Shown: positions 33,368 to 48,062 of the stretch, piece after piece
Layout: the number at the start of each line of letters is the position of its first letter
Numbering within the stretch: the stretch's first letter is position 1
Source of the DNA: Pseudozyma flocculosa PF-1
Lineage: Eukaryota > Basidiomycota > Ustilaginomycetes > Ustilaginales > Ustilaginaceae
Direction: 5' to 3'
NCBI RefSeq assembly: GCF_000417875.1
Contig: NW_006920870.1
Coordinates: 432,115-496,114 of the forward strand
DNA: 64,000 nucleotides
Position numbers and translations under genes: made by a program
The notes under the pieces: model-generated
Databases searched by the model: none
The model's input: the letters and a program-made list of their open reading frames with translations, nothing else
What the model was told of the DNA's origin: nothing

Positions 33368-35461
33368 ATGCAGATCTTCAAGCCACTGCTGGCAGCTCTG
33401 ACGCTGCTGGCTTGCGGCGCCAGCGCCACGCCCACATCCCTTTCGGCTGAGAGCCTGGAGCACCTCCAAAACCTGTCGCCCTTCCAGCGTCGCCAGCTGC
33501 TCGAGCACCTCGTCGAGATCCGCGAGGCCCAGCTGCAAAAGCGCAGCTCTCCCACCGGCTCCTACGCACCCGGCAACGTAAAGTGCCCCGCCACCACCTC
33601 GCAGCAGTCGCCCGGCCTGATCCGCGACGCCTCCAAGAAGCGCCTCAACCAGGGCGAGCGCGACTACATCCAGCGCCACCGCGAGAGCCGCAAGCAGGAC
33701 TGGATCGACTGGCTCACCAACAGCGCCAAGCTCGGCGGTCAGGATGGCGTCCCCGGTGGACTGGCCCAGTACGCCGACAACGTCGACAACCTGCCCCGCA
33801 TCGGCTTCGCGCTGAGCGGAGGCGGCCTGCGCGCCATGCTTGTCGGGTCTGGAGTCGCCATGGGCTTCGACAGCCGGAACCAGACTGCCAAGGACAGGGG
33901 CACCGGCGGTCTGCTCCAGCTGGCCGACTATGTCTCGGGCCTCTCGGGAGGGTCCTGGGCCACCAGCACCCTGGCCATGAACGACTGGCCCACCGCCCAG
34001 ACGCTCAACGACGAGGTGTGGAACCTCGAGAGCAACCTCGTCATCCCAAAGGACGGCAAGATCGGCTTCTACACCAACATTGCCCTCGACGTCAAGAAGA
34101 AGCGCGACCTCGACTACGGCACCAGCATCACCGACTACTTTGGCCTCTCGATCGCCCAAAAGGTCCTCAACTCGACCTACGAAAACAAGGCCGCCACCAC
34201 GTGGAGCGACGTGAAAGACACGTCCAACTATAAAGCCGCGTCCTACCCCTACCCCATCATCCTCGCCGACCAGCGCGAGCCCGGCGAGCTCGTCGTCAGC
34301 CGCAACACCACAATCTGGGAGTTCAACCCCAACGAGTTCGGATCGTGGAACCCCAACGTCGCCGCCTTTGTCCCGATCGAGATCGTCGGATCCAGCCTCG
34401 ACAACGGCGCCAGCGTCCTGCCCGACGGCCAGTGCGTCGCCGGCTACGAGACCTTGCCCTGGGTCGTCGGCACCTCGGCCACCCTCTTCAGCGGCCTCTA
34501 CCTCCAGCTCCTCGAGGGACAGACCGACAGCCTCATCGCCAACGTCATCAAGGGCATCGCCGAAGCCGTCTCCAAGGAGCAGAACGACATCAGCACCGTC
34601 CCCAACCCCTTCTACGGCTACAACGAAGGCAACAACGCCGTCGCCAAGCTCAGGAACATCTCCTTGATCGACGCTGGGCTGACAGACCTAAATCTGCCGC
34701 TGTGGCCGCTGGTAGAGCCCGCCCGAGGGCTCGACTTTGTCTTCGCCGTCGACTCGAGCGCAGACGTTTCTTCCTGGCCGAACGGCAGCTCGCTCTACCA
34801 GTCGAGCCTTCGCGCCAAGGACGAAGTCTACAAGCAGTACCCTCTCCCGGACTTCCCGAGCACCGCGACCTTTGTCAACAGAGGCCTGAACACCCGACCG
34901 ACGTTCTTCGGCTGCGACGCGGCCGCGGCGACCAACAGCGACACGTCGTTCGACGGGGCCAAGACGCCGATCATCGCCTACATCCCGTCGTACCCGTACA
35001 CTTCGCTCGCCAACGCTTCGACCTACCAGCTCGAGTACTCTCGCAAGCAGTCGCAGGCGGTGCTCGACAACTCGGTCGACGTCGCCACGCTCGGCGGTGC
35101 CGACGACACCTGGGCGACCTGCCTCGGCTGCGCCATGCTCCAGCGCTCGTTTGAGAGGAACAAGGTGACGCGGCCGGCGGCGTGCGACAGCTGCATGAAG
35201 AAGTGGTGCTGGGACGGCGTCACCAACGACACGGCGCCCGTGCAGGCCTACAGCCCGGCCACGGGCGTGCCCGAGTTTGTCACGAGCCAGGGATCGATCC
35301 AGAAGGCCCCGGCCTACACGGGCGGTGACGGCAGCAACCCGCAGGCCAGTGATGGCAACAGCCAGTCCATCACGGATTCGTCGGCGGGCGACGCGCAGAA
35401 GGTCCACGTTGCGGCCGTCGCGTTCGCCACCCTCCTCGCCGTCGGCGCCGTCCTGCTTTGA
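33368..35461 (+). CDS. PLB1: Phospholipase B / lysophospholipase, secreted and probably GPI-anchored
   Basis: A single exon encodes 697 residues. It removes acyl chains from phospholipids and lysophospholipids at the cell surface or in the periplasm. A signal peptide is clear (MQIFKPLLAALTLLACGASA). The cPLA2-like catalytic domain has the oxyanion-hole Gly/Arg motif ALSGGGLRAM, the nucleophile Ser193 in SGLSGGSWA, and the catalytic Asp435 in LIDAGLTDLNLPLWPL. Many N-glycosylation sequons (NQT, NST, NTT, NIS, NGS, NAS, NDT) fit a secreted enzyme, as does a cluster of Cys near the C-terminus (CLGCAML, CDSCMKKWCW). The tail is Ser/Asp-rich and then hydrophobic (HVAAVAFATLLAVGAVLL), typical of a GPI signal. 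In-frame ATGs at 33041 and 33182 would bury the signal peptide behind a Pro/Arg-rich extension, so 33368 is preferred. Confidence 0.95.
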   Translation: MQIFKPLLAALTLLACGASATPTSLSAESLEHLQNLSPFQRRQLLEHLVEIREAQLQKRSSPTGSYAPGNVKCPATTSQQSPGLIRDASKKRLNQGERDYIQRHRESRKQDWIDWLTNSAKLGGQDGVPGGLAQYADNVDNLPRIGFALSGGGLRAMLVGSGVAMGFDSRNQTAKDRGTGGLLQLADYVSGLSGGSWATSTLAMNDWPTAQTLNDEVWNLESNLVIPKDGKIGFYTNIALDVKKKRDLDYGTSITDYFGLSIAQKVLNSTYENKAATTWSDVKDTSNYKAASYPYPIILADQREPGELVVSRNTTIWEFNPNEFGSWNPNVAAFVPIEIVGSSLDNGASVLPDGQCVAGYETLPWVVGTSATLFSGLYLQLLEGQTDSLIANVIKGIAEAVSKEQNDISTVPNPFYGYNEGNNAVAKLRNISLIDAGLTDLNLPLWPLVEPARGLDFVFAVDSSADVSSWPNGSSLYQSSLRAKDEVYKQYPLPDFPSTATFVNRGLNTRPTFFGCDAAAATNSDTSFDGAKTPIIAYIPSYPYTSLANASTYQLEYSRKQSQAVLDNSVDVATLGGADDTWATCLGCAMLQRSFERNKVTRPAACDSCMKKWCWDGVTNDTAPVQAYSPATGVPEFVTSQGSIQKAPAYTGGDGSNPQASDGNSQSITDSSAGDAQKVHVAAVAFATLLAVGAVLL

Positions 35462-36454
35462 TCGGATCGCCTTGGCGTGTACCATAAGCGCTCACGGCAG
35501 TCTCCCGCAATCCTCGAGGCTACTCAACTTATCGTCCGTTGCCCTTGGTGCCAACCCTGTGTCTGCGCACCATCATCCCCATGCGCCGCGTCCCTGGCCC
35601 GCACTTTCCTGTACCGTCGCTAATCATATAATCACGTCTTCACGCAGCTTGATCGCATCGTGCGCGCTGGCACAGCAGAGTAGTCTTGTGGTGGTGGTGG
35701 TTGTCGTCTAGATCAAGCTTGCCACGCCGTCAGATTGACCTGCTGCCGGCACTTGACACTGGCCTCACTCCTCACCCTGGCGCCGCATCAGATGCGTTCG
35801 TCGCGTGTTAGGGGTGAAAAGGCAGACAGGCAGGCAGGCAGGTCAGGCGCACCAGCAAACCATTAAGAGCCACAGACTTGACCACAGAGCGTGGTTCAGC
35901 TCGACATATTCGGTCGGCGACTTGACTCCACTCTGGCTGGCTGCGAGGCGACATCCCTGAAACGCTCGACTCGACTGGCCTGCGGGGACACCAACACCAG
36001 CACCGGCGCGCGCTTTCGGGATGCGTCCCGCCCGGGCTTCGGACGCGCTTCCCGAAACAGCGGTTTAGCTGGGGCGGTCCGTGCCCCCTGTTTTCCAGGC
36101 AGGGTCTGCCGCCCGCCCGCGCCTGGCCTGGCCTGGTCCGACCGCAACGCAGGCACGCAGGCACGCTCGCAGTCACGCACCCACGCGCGAGACCAACACC
36201 TGCCTGCTTCCTTTGCCTGCTTCCTTTGCCTGCCTCCTGACTACCAGCCACCACCAACGTTCGATCGAGGTAGGTTACTCACCGCCGGACCGCGGCGTGC
36301 GGCGCCGCGTCGTCGCAGCGGCGGTCGTTGATCTTGATGGAGATACTTGGACCTCGATGTTGCTGTCGCCTCGGCTTGGTGGCGATCACGATCCTTGATG
36401 TTGGTGTCGACCCGTGACCTTGACGTCGAGCGGTGGACCTGGGTTTGCTGGGGA
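35462..36454. other. Convergent intergenic region
   Basis: About 1 kb between the phospholipase end and the end of the secreted repeat protein. It contains a GTGGT run (35688-35701), CAGG units (35826-35843) and CTTCCTTTGCCTG repeated twice at 36207-36232. I see no gene. Confidence 0.6.
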
Positions 36455-38026
36455 TCATCCTTCAGAAGCAAAAGCGATGTCAGCGTTGTCGCACTCGGCA
36501 GCGACGGACCTCTCACCGGTGCGTGCAGGGCAAGCTTCAAGTCCCGCTCCGTCCGACGGCTTCGGCACCAGCTCATCATCTTGCCGCTCGCCGCCGGTGC
36601 CGGGACTTGTCGCCGCCTCGCTACCTTGTTCTAGTCGCAGCCGACTGGTGTTCTTGACGTCTTGCAGGCGCCTCGTTGCCTCGATTCGTCGTCGCATCGC
36701 CGCCATCGCCTTGGCTTGTTGCCCCCGCCTCATCGCATCGACTCGTCGTGGCATCGCAGCCACCGCCTTGACCTGTTGCAGCCGCCGCCTTGCCTCGCCA
36801 CCTTGCGTCGTCATCGCCACCTCGTCGCCTTGTCCAATCGTCGTCGCCTCGTCGCCTTGTCCCATCGTCGTCGCCTCGTCGCCTTGTCCTATCGTCGCCG
36901 CCTCGTCGCCTTGCGGTCTTGACCTCTTTCGCCTCCTCTTCTTGTGGCGCAACGGCGCCTCGTAGTACGTCGCGCATCGACGCATCCGGGCCCCGGGGCC
37001 TCTTGCCCGTACTCGTGCCGCGATGCTGTCGCCAGCTATCGTCTCGTTCTTGCCGTCGTCCGGGGCAGGCTCCGGGCGTGCCCCGCTTGCCGCTGCGTGG
37101 CCCTGATCGTCGTTGGCCACCGCTGCCTCTTGCTCGGCGACCAGGGCTATGTCTTGCTCGATGGGGCTCCCGACGGCGAGGGCGCAGTCCGGAACGAGAA
37201 GCGCGGCGCGATCTCCGGCGTCGGTGTCCAGGGCTTGCTGCTCGTCCGTCGAGGCGATCGCAATGTCGGCGAGGAGCGGTTCCAGGCGGTCCCAGGCGGG
37301 CTCCCCATCCGCTGGGTCCGTCTGGTCCGCGTCCGTACCGCCGAGGGGCTTTGAGTCCTGCTCGACAGGACTGTTGATCGCGAGAGCGGGGCCCGGATCG
37401 TCCAAAGCCGCGCCGGCATTATCTCCGGGCGGCACGATGATCCGGCCTGTCTCGTCGTCGATCGCTTCGATTCCGTCGTCCAGCACATAGGATAAAAATT
37501 CCGCGTCGACCACAGCCGGCTCCTGCTCGACAGGCGCTGGCCCGATGACAGCCCTCGCGACGGGCTGGGCGCCGTCGTGGGCGATCTTGTGGTTGTTGTC
37601 GTCATCGTCATCGTCGCTGCCGCAAGCGTCGGCGACATTGTCGTCCGTGAGAAGCGCGAGGATCATTCCTAGCGCGATAAGGTACCGGGTCGCCGGCCAG
37701 GTGTCAGCCGGAAGCTCGTCGAAGTGGCGGGGACGAAGTCGGGGGTTGGGCGCAAGCGCCGTTGTTGTCGTTCGCGAAGGCGACGGTGCCACGCTCCTGC
37801 TGGGCGTGGTCGAGGCGATGGTCCAAAAGACCACACGTGCATTCTCCGTCCGGGCGGGCTCCGAGTCGATTGCGAAAGGAGCAGGCGAGGTCGGGAGAAA
37901 GTGAGCAAAGTTGCTGGTGGGCTCTCGAAGCAGCCCGGTGGCTTTGCGCGGCGCCGTGGCGAAGGAGCCGACACTCGACGACGCGAACGCCGCCAGGTGA
38001 AGGCAGAGGAGGGCGAATGGTTGCAT
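36455..38026 (-). CDS. Predicted secreted, repeat-containing protein of unknown function
   Basis: A single uninterrupted frame encodes 523 residues. It starts with a good signal peptide (MQPFALLCLHLAAFASSSVGS). A second hydrophobic stretch (YLIALGMILALL, about residues 114-125) could be a membrane anchor. The middle is very acidic (a run of six Asp in SDDDDDDNN, many Glu/Asp/Pro). Then comes a strongly basic patch (LRHKKRRRKRSRP) that looks like a nuclear-localisation motif, a 9-residue repeat of the type GDEATTIGQ in about 3.5 copies, and a basic, Met/Arg-rich tail with 19-residue imperfect repeats. There is no known domain and few Cys. The composition suggests a lineage-specific secreted protein, perhaps effector-like, but nothing shows host function. 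The ORF may also be partly fortuitous, since Arg/Ala-rich frames are common in such DNA. Confidence 0.55.
   Translation of the reverse strand: MQPFALLCLHLAAFASSSVGSFATAPRKATGLLREPTSNFAHFLPTSPAPFAIDSEPARTENARVVFWTIASTTPSRSVAPSPSRTTTTALAPNPRLRPRHFDELPADTWPATRYLIALGMILALLTDDNVADACGSDDDDDDNNHKIAHDGAQPVARAVIGPAPVEQEPAVVDAEFLSYVLDDGIEAIDDETGRIIVPPGDNAGAALDDPGPALAINSPVEQDSKPLGGTDADQTDPADGEPAWDRLEPLLADIAIASTDEQQALDTDAGDRAALLVPDCALAVGSPIEQDIALVAEQEAAVANDDQGHAAASGARPEPAPDDGKNETIAGDSIAARVRARGPGARMRRCATYYEAPLRHKKRRRKRSRPQGDEAATIGQGDEATTMGQGDEATTIGQGDEVAMTTQGGEARRRLQQVKAVAAMPRRVDAMRRGQQAKAMAAMRRRIEATRRLQDVKNTSRLRLEQGSEAATSPGTGGERQDDELVPKPSDGAGLEACPARTGERSVAAECDNADIAFASEG
36655..36790. repeat. Imperfect 57-bp repeats encoding 19-residue basic units
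   Basis: On the minus strand the units read QQVKAVAAMPRRVDAMRRG and QQAKAMAAMRRRIEATRRL, followed by a third partial copy (QDVK). They lie inside the secreted repeat protein and differ by a few substitutions each. Confidence 0.8.
36820..36914. repeat. 27-bp tandem repeat, about 3.5 copies
   Basis: The unit CCTCGTCGCCTTGTCC plus ATCGTCGTCG-type sequence repeats with period 27 and encodes GDEATTIGQ-type units on the minus strand. Copies differ at single bases, one of which changes Ile to Met. Confidence 0.9.
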
Positions 38027-39081
38027 GAGCGGGAATGCGGATGGACATCATTTTAGCCTGCTGACAGACAGGGCGGATTTACGAGTGGCTGCCCCACCGT
38101 CAGGGCCATCCTGAAGGGCTTCCCTTGTAGTCCCGAAAGCGGTGAGTAGCACCGTGGGTCCGAACAGGGACATTATTGATGCCATCTCGTGCAAAGGGCG
38201 GCTTGGACGGAGGATCTACGGCGCTGCGGGACGAGTGTTTTTGGGGGAAGCGATGATCCCCCCCCCCCCCTCTTTGCCCCTCGTCAGGCCGGGTGGGAAG
38301 GCGCAAGCGACAGTCTTCTGATGGGCCCTGACCCACCACCTTGCCCATGCAAGGACGTCTGTTGCTGAGTTGAGGACAATCAAGTGAAAACAGGGCGCCT
38401 TTGGTCCTGCGCGGCATATGGATCTTCGTCTCGCCCAGATGCCGAGGACGCGAGAACGCCACGCCCATGCCGTGTCGGGACGTGTCGCAGCCCACACCGG
38501 TCTGTCTTGCAGATCGAAACGACATTCACGAATCAATCGAGGTATTGTGCTACGACGCGACAAACTCGTGTGTTCCAGCAGTCGGAGGTTATATAGAAGA
38601 CGAAGGACGGAGAGCGATGATGCGGAAGAGAGCGAGTGTATCGAGGTCGGATCTTGACGGGTCGGTCTTAGAACGCGCGGAGAGAGAGAGAGAAAGATAG
38701 AGAGAGAGGGAGAGAAGTAAAAGAGCGAATGCAGCGGTAGGTCGAGGGAGCGTGGAATGGGGCAAAGGACATGTAGGTTGACGTTGTGGGATGAGGGGAC
38801 GGCAGAATGGACAGATAGGCAGACAAAAGAGAGGTGGGAGGGAGCGCGCGCACGAGCAGAGGGGCGGGCAGGAGATGAGGGCAACGAGGACGAGATTAGA
38901 GGGAAGAGCGGGAGGGGGCGAGGAGGAGGACGTAAATGCTGAGGACGAGAGATCTGCCGGTCCCCGCTGCTGATGGCGGTTGCGTCGCGGTGATTGGAGT
39001 CTAGGCTGGCGCAGACGCGACTGTCCTGCCAAGTCACGACGCCGAGCGCGAAGCATGCAAGAGAGGCGGGGCGAGGCTTGC
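38027..39081. promoter_or_regulatory. Intergenic region upstream of the secreted repeat protein
   Basis: About 1 kb separates the kinase stop codon from the secreted-protein ATG, both on the minus strand. It has a C-run at 38261-38271 and a purine-rich GA tract at 38677-38725, continuing in G/A-rich sequence to about 38935. No gene is visible. Confidence 0.55.
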
Positions 39082-42000
39082 TCAGACGATGGCCGACATG
39101 GCTGGCGTCTGGTCAAGCGTCCACTCCCGCCTCAATCGGCCGTGGATCAGGCGGAACGTGCTCAACGCCCCCTTCTCCTGGATCAGGGTGACGCTGGTGG
39201 CGAAGCCGTAGGTGGCGCGGTGGTGCTGCTGCGTGGTGGCGTAGTCGTACGAGCTGACTGGACCGCCGCCGCCGCTGCTGCCGCCGCTCGCCGCACTGTG
39301 GCGCGAGTAGTTGCTCAGGGCGGGCGATGGGTGCCCGTTGCGGCTTGAGCCCAACGCCGGACTGGGCAGAGCGAGCCCGAGTCCAAGGTGCGGCGAGTTG
39401 GCAGCCGAGCCGACCGGGAGGATGGTGAACTCGACCCGGAAGCGCACCGGCTTGGCCGACGTCGTGACGCCGTTGAACTCCCGGTACTCGTTGACGGTGC
39501 ACTTGAGCGTGCCGTGATGCTCCGAGTCCTCGAGGACCACGCGGACGCCGTAGCTTTGCAGCAGCCGGCTGGTCTCGACGAGCGTCTCGCTGAAGTTTTC
39601 CGTCGACATGAGCGTATGGGTGGCGGGCTTCCAGTTGAACAGACCGGCAAACCAGCTGTTCTTTGGCGTCATTGACGGCGTGGCTGGCGTAGACGGTGCC
39701 GTCGACGGGTTCGGGCTGGGCGCACTCGACACGTAGGCGTTGGACGAGCCAATGTCGAGACCGAGGCCAGGATTCTTGCGCTGCTGCAGCCGCGTGGGTG
39801 CCTTGGGTTGCGGCACCACGAAGCCGTCGTGATCCAGGAGCTGCGGCGTTGCCGTCGCGCTGCCAGGCGCAGTTGAGGGTACGACACCGGCCTGCGTCTG
39901 CTCGTAAGCGATCGAGTTGCGACCGTCGAGCTGGACGTGGTCTTCCGACTTGTCCTTGTTGCGGCTCAGCAGACTCCGCTTTCGGCTCAGCATCGAACCA
40001 GCACCGCTGCTGCCCGTGCTAAAGATGCTGGCAGGGCGCGAGGTCGACCCCGAGGCGACACTCGGCGCCTGACGCGTGCTGCGAATGGACCTCGTCGTGC
40101 CGCCCATCTCCAGAGGGGCGGCGGCGGGCGGGCGGGCGGCAGATGCTGACCTGTCTGGCGCGACGAGCGGGATCGTCTTCAGCTGCGGGCTCAGCGGCGT
40201 CAACGGCGTGTTGGGCGTGTAGGGTGTGTCGGGCATCGACCGCAGGCTCTCGCCTTCGCTGACGTCGTCCTCGGCGTCCTCGAATTGGGTCAGGTCGGAG
40301 TTGTTGGTCATCGCCGGGCTGGCAACGCTGTCCGGCGCCGAGGGTGCGCTTCGGGCGGTGTTGTTGACCGTCTCCTGCAGCTTGCTGATCTTGGATTGCA
40401 GTGCGTCCGGCTTGTCTCCCGTCGCCCGGATCGAGGCGAGCTCGTCGGCAATCTCTTGGAAGAAGCGCTGCATGGTCGCATCGCCGACCTGAGGCACCTG
40501 GATAGAGGGGACTGCCGGCGGCGCGGGGTAGACGCTGGTCGGTCGCGACGAGTGAGACGGTCCCGGCTTGGACGGCGAGACTGGCCGTGACGAGGCTCGG
40601 GGGCCGGGGCGAGGCGTCGCCTCGGATGCTGATGACCTTGCCATCTTCGGCCTGACGGGTGTTGTCTGATCGCCCCTCTCGATCTCGGTGCCACGAGTCC
40701 CGCTGCTGCTGCGCGCCTCCTGACGCGGCGACGTGGCGCGCCGCTGTAGAGTCGTGCGAGGCGAGTCGCTGCCCTTTTTGGGCGTGGTTGGCGCCACGAT
40801 GGCAGTCGCAGGTGCGGGCTGCAGCTTGACCGGGGGGAAGGAGCGCTCGGCGTCCACCTTGTTCGGAGAGGGCAAGGGTCTGGGCGTGGTAGAGACGTTG
40901 GCGGCAGCCGCAGCTCTTGGCTTTGCGGAGGTGCCTTCGACGGTCGAGGGGCGGTGGCCCATCGACGACCCTGGCCGGCTTCGCGGGGCGGTCGGCGGGG
41001 TGGGCGACGCTGGGGCAGCCTTTCTTGGCGACGTGCTGCGGACCTCCTGTTCAGGCAGACGCGGCGAGGCCGGCGTGGATCCGCTGCCAGAAGCGTCCAG
41101 GGAGCGCCGCGGACGTGCCTTCTCCCGGGGTTGGTTGCGGGCATTGGAAGCAGTGAGGAGAGCAGTCGACGGGCCGGACTGTTGCTGCTGATGGCCAAGG
41201 TCATCGTCGAAGTCCTCGTCGTCGTCGGCCGAGTGGTTCTCGCGGTGGGCGACGAGGAGCGTGTAGAACGTCTTTTGCCAGTTGGGACCCGGAGAGAGGA
41301 GCTGGCGGACGATGTCCTCCTCGCTGAGCTCGGACCAGAGTGTCTTGAGGTTGCCGAGGATGTCCATGTCGATGTCCTCGAGCTGGACCGTCTCGTTCTC
41401 GAAGCTCTCGAACGACGTCGTCACGGGGTTGCGGTCCGACTCGGTGCCGTGGTTGGTGAACCAAGGGTGGCGCATGATCTCGGCCATCGTGATGCGCTTC
41501 TCGGGGTCGATCTCGAGCATCCGCCAGATCAGGTCCTTGGACTCGGGCTCGAGCCAGGCGGGCATCACGAACTTGCCTGCGCGCACCTTGGCGAGCAGCT
41601 GTTGGATGTTGGGGTCGTCGAACGGCAGCCTGCCGCAGAGGAGCGCAAAGAGGATGATACCGCAGCTCCAGATGTCGCTGGCGGAGCCCTTGTACCTCTT
41701 GCCGCTGACAATCTCGGGGCTGGCGTAGTGCGGGCTGCCGCAGCTGGTCTCGAGCATCTTTTCGCTGGGCTGGAGTGCCGCCATGCCAAAGTCGGCCACC
41801 TTGACGGTGAGCTTCGACGCATCGAGCAGGAGATTCTCGGGCTTGAGGTCACGGTGGCAGATGTTGAAGCGGTGGCAATAGTCCATACCGAAGATGATCT
41901 GGCGGAAATAGCTCCTAGCAGCCGGGGGCTGCAGCCGCCCTTGGGCAACGAGGTGGTCGAAGAGCTCACCGCCAGCGACGTACTCCATGATCAGGTACCT

Positions 42001-42811
42001 GCGCGAGACCGAACGAGGCAAAGAAGAATCAGCATCGCAGCGCCTCGTGAGGCCTTCACCTATCCGAGACATCGCCTGCTTTGGGTGCTCACAGCTCCTT
42101 GGAGGTCTCGTAGACGTCCCACAGGCCGAGCAGGTTGGGATGCTCGATGAGCTTCATGATGACGATCTCGCGCTCGATGCCGAGAATCATCTTGTTGGCC
42201 TTGGCATCGGCATCACGGAGGCTCATTCGGCTCTGGTTGATGAGGGTCCGCGGGATGATCTTGACGGCCGCCTGCTGCCCCGTGACGGAGTGGGTTGCGA
42301 GCCTGACGCGACCTGACGATGCAAAGATGCGGTCGTCGCGGGTGGCAGATGGTGAAACGTCAGGTACGGATCGCCATCGGCCTTGCCGACGCGTCTGTCG
42401 TACGCCTTTCAGCCGGTTCGGACACATACCTGAAGCGCCCTGGCCAATCAGCTTGTCCAGCTTCCATGGCCCGATGTTCTTGGGGTCGTTGTGGTTCCGC
42501 TTCTTCTCGCGCTCGAGCCTCGAGGCGGGGCGCGGCTTTTCGGCCGGCTCCCTCCTCTCAGTCTGCCGACGGTCTGCGGTGGTCGTGGGGTAGGCCGCGC
42601 CATGCCTCTGAGACGGTGCTCCGCTCCTCGCCGTCTCGGCCCCGCTGCTCCTGCCCGTCGACGTGGCGGCTGCCGTGTTTGTGCGTTTGGCATAGGCCGC
42701 ATGCGCCTCAGAGACCGTGGGCCTCCGGTTCTGCACGTCGGATGCCTGCAAAGGCCCACCTTTGAACGGCGGAATCGCCTGAACCACAGGAGGCCGGTAC
42801 GGAGCTGACAT
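39082..42811 (-). CDS. Gin4/Hsl1/Cdr2-type Ser/Thr protein kinase
   Basis: Three exons on the minus strand, 42430-42811, 42093-42312 and 39082-41998, encode 1172 residues. The kinase domain runs from about residue 117 to 370: Gly loop GQGASGRV across the first junction, ATP Lys145 in AAVKIIP, HRDLKPEN with Asp251, ADFGMAA with Asp270, and CGSPHYASPEI in the activation loop. An insert between the Lys and the alpha-C Glu (SLRDADAKANKMILGIERE) is typical of Nim1/Gin4-type kinases. A long Ser/Pro/Arg-rich middle follows. The last 190 residues (WFAGLFNWKPATHTLMS, ETLVETSRLLQSYGV, VRFRVEFTILP) look like the KA1-type membrane-binding domain of this group. In the family these kinases sit at the bud neck or septum with septins, inhibit Wee1/Swe1 and couple morphogenesis to mitosis. 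Which paralogue this is cannot be decided by eye. Confidence 0.93.
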
Positions 42812-46425
<3,614 letters not shown>

Positions 46426-48062
46426 ATGAGCGTCACCGCTCAAGCCGGCCTCGCCGGCCTCGACGCGCTCAAGGCCAGACGTGAGTACACAGCCGAGTTC
46501 GCCACGAAACACGACTATCGGCGGCCTGCGTGCCCTCCCAGGCATCGACCCGTACTCAACCATCTGCCGCCGTCCTCCGCACGCCTCTGCAATCGCCACA
46601 GAGAGCCAACTTCAGGCGGAGCGTGCCTCGCTCAAGGTCGAGCTCGCAAATGTCCAGGCGCTCCCCGCCGACCTGTCCGACGTCAAATGGCCCGGGCTCG
46701 ACGAGGAAAACGACAGGCTCGGAAGGGAACTCGCCAGCATGGAGGACAAGACCGTCATCTACCGCTCCGCCGGCTGGACATGCTTCGAGATCGACCTCGA
46801 CGTGGGAAGGAGGGCAAGAGAGACGCGCAAGGAGCTCAAACAAGAGCCCGACGACGTCCAACCCAGCAACAACTCTGGCCTGGGTCTCGGCATCCGTCTC
46901 GACACATTCTTCCGTGGTAAGCATGACATATCCGCCCTGCGGAGAGGTGTCACGAATTCCGGAGATGGCAACGCCCAGAAGTCAATTCTGACGCTCCTCC
47001 CTACCCCCCGCATCCTCGCCTCCTCTTCCAGGTCGCTACTACGAGCCCTACTACCTCGTCTTTGCTCGCCCTAGCCAGATGGTGGACGCGCCCAGGCTGG
47101 CAGGCACCACGCTGGGCGAGCCAAATGCAGACTTTCTCGACACTGTCGCCGACGGCCTGCTCTTGATTCGGCACACGATGCCGCACTTTGTCCCGCTGGT
47201 CGGTCTCCTCGAGCGTTACATTCCCGCCGTCTTGGACGGCTCGGCCTCCGGTGGAGGCTCTGGCAGCGGGCAACGAAGCGACGGCGGCCTCTCGCTGCTT
47301 GCCGACTTCCACAATCTTCCTGGTGTCGAGGCCTTCCTCTCGGCGCTACACTGTCATCTCCAGGCGTTTGTCTCCCGCCGAGAGCAGGTCGTTGCTCTCA
47401 GCCAGGCCGAGCTTCCCGACATCGCCAAAGCAGGCGGCGGCGGCGGCACGCCGGCCCCGGCCTCGCTGAACGTTGCTGGCAGCGACGCTTTCGACCTGAT
47501 CCGGGTCGTCTGGCAAATACCGCAGGTCTTCGCTTCGGACCAGGGCAGCGGCGCACAAAAGCCACCTGCTGCAGGCCCCGATGTCGACCCTGCCACGGCG
47601 GAACCTGCCGCCAAGCGCAGACGAGGGGAGGAGCAAGCGGTTCAATCAGACGTCGACGCGCCAAGGTCAAGCCTCGAAGTGCTGGTTCATTACACCGATC
47701 GGCGCGCTGACCGCTTGACCGATCCTACCCTAAAGCCGCAAGACGCACCGTCGCAGGACCCCGGCGAGGAAGAAGTAGCCGAGGGTCCGCCGCAAGAGCC
47801 CTTTCAGGGTACCACGAGGCCCTTTGGGCGCGTGCGGGTGGAACTGGTCGTAGCTCCGTCGCTTGTCGAACGGACGAGGGCAGGCACGCGCGATGCCGGT
47901 CCTGCCGCGCTAGAGCCGGGGCGGACGAGGAGAAAGGACCTCGAGGAGCTCTTCGCCCAGGAGGTGGAAGGCGAAGGCTTGGAGCTGGACGAGGCGCTCG
48001 AAGTGGTTGCCGATAGGGTATGGCAGGAGCGAGGAGGCGACGCAGACAGGGTGGGTCGATGA
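46426..48062 (+). CDS. MCM21: Kinetochore protein CENP-O / Mcm21 family
   Basis: Three exons, 46426-46480, 46602-46916 and 47032-48062, encode 466 residues. A short N-terminus leads into a coiled-coil (ARQSQLQAERASLKVELANV... GLDEENDRLGRELASMED). A conserved core follows: GWTCFEIDLDV, LGLGIRLDTFFRGRYYEPYY across the second splice junction, and later LIRHTMPHFVPL followed by LLERYIP. The GRYYEPYY and HTxPxFxPL pattern is the CENP-O/Mcm21/Mal2 signature. This subunit forms the COMA/CENP-OPQUR part of the inner kinetochore. A Gly/Ser/Pro-rich insert and a Glu-rich tail make it longer than usual (about 300-370). The stop TGA at 48060 lies next to a possible GTGGGT donor (see findings), so the 3' end is less certain than the core. 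Confidence 0.85.
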
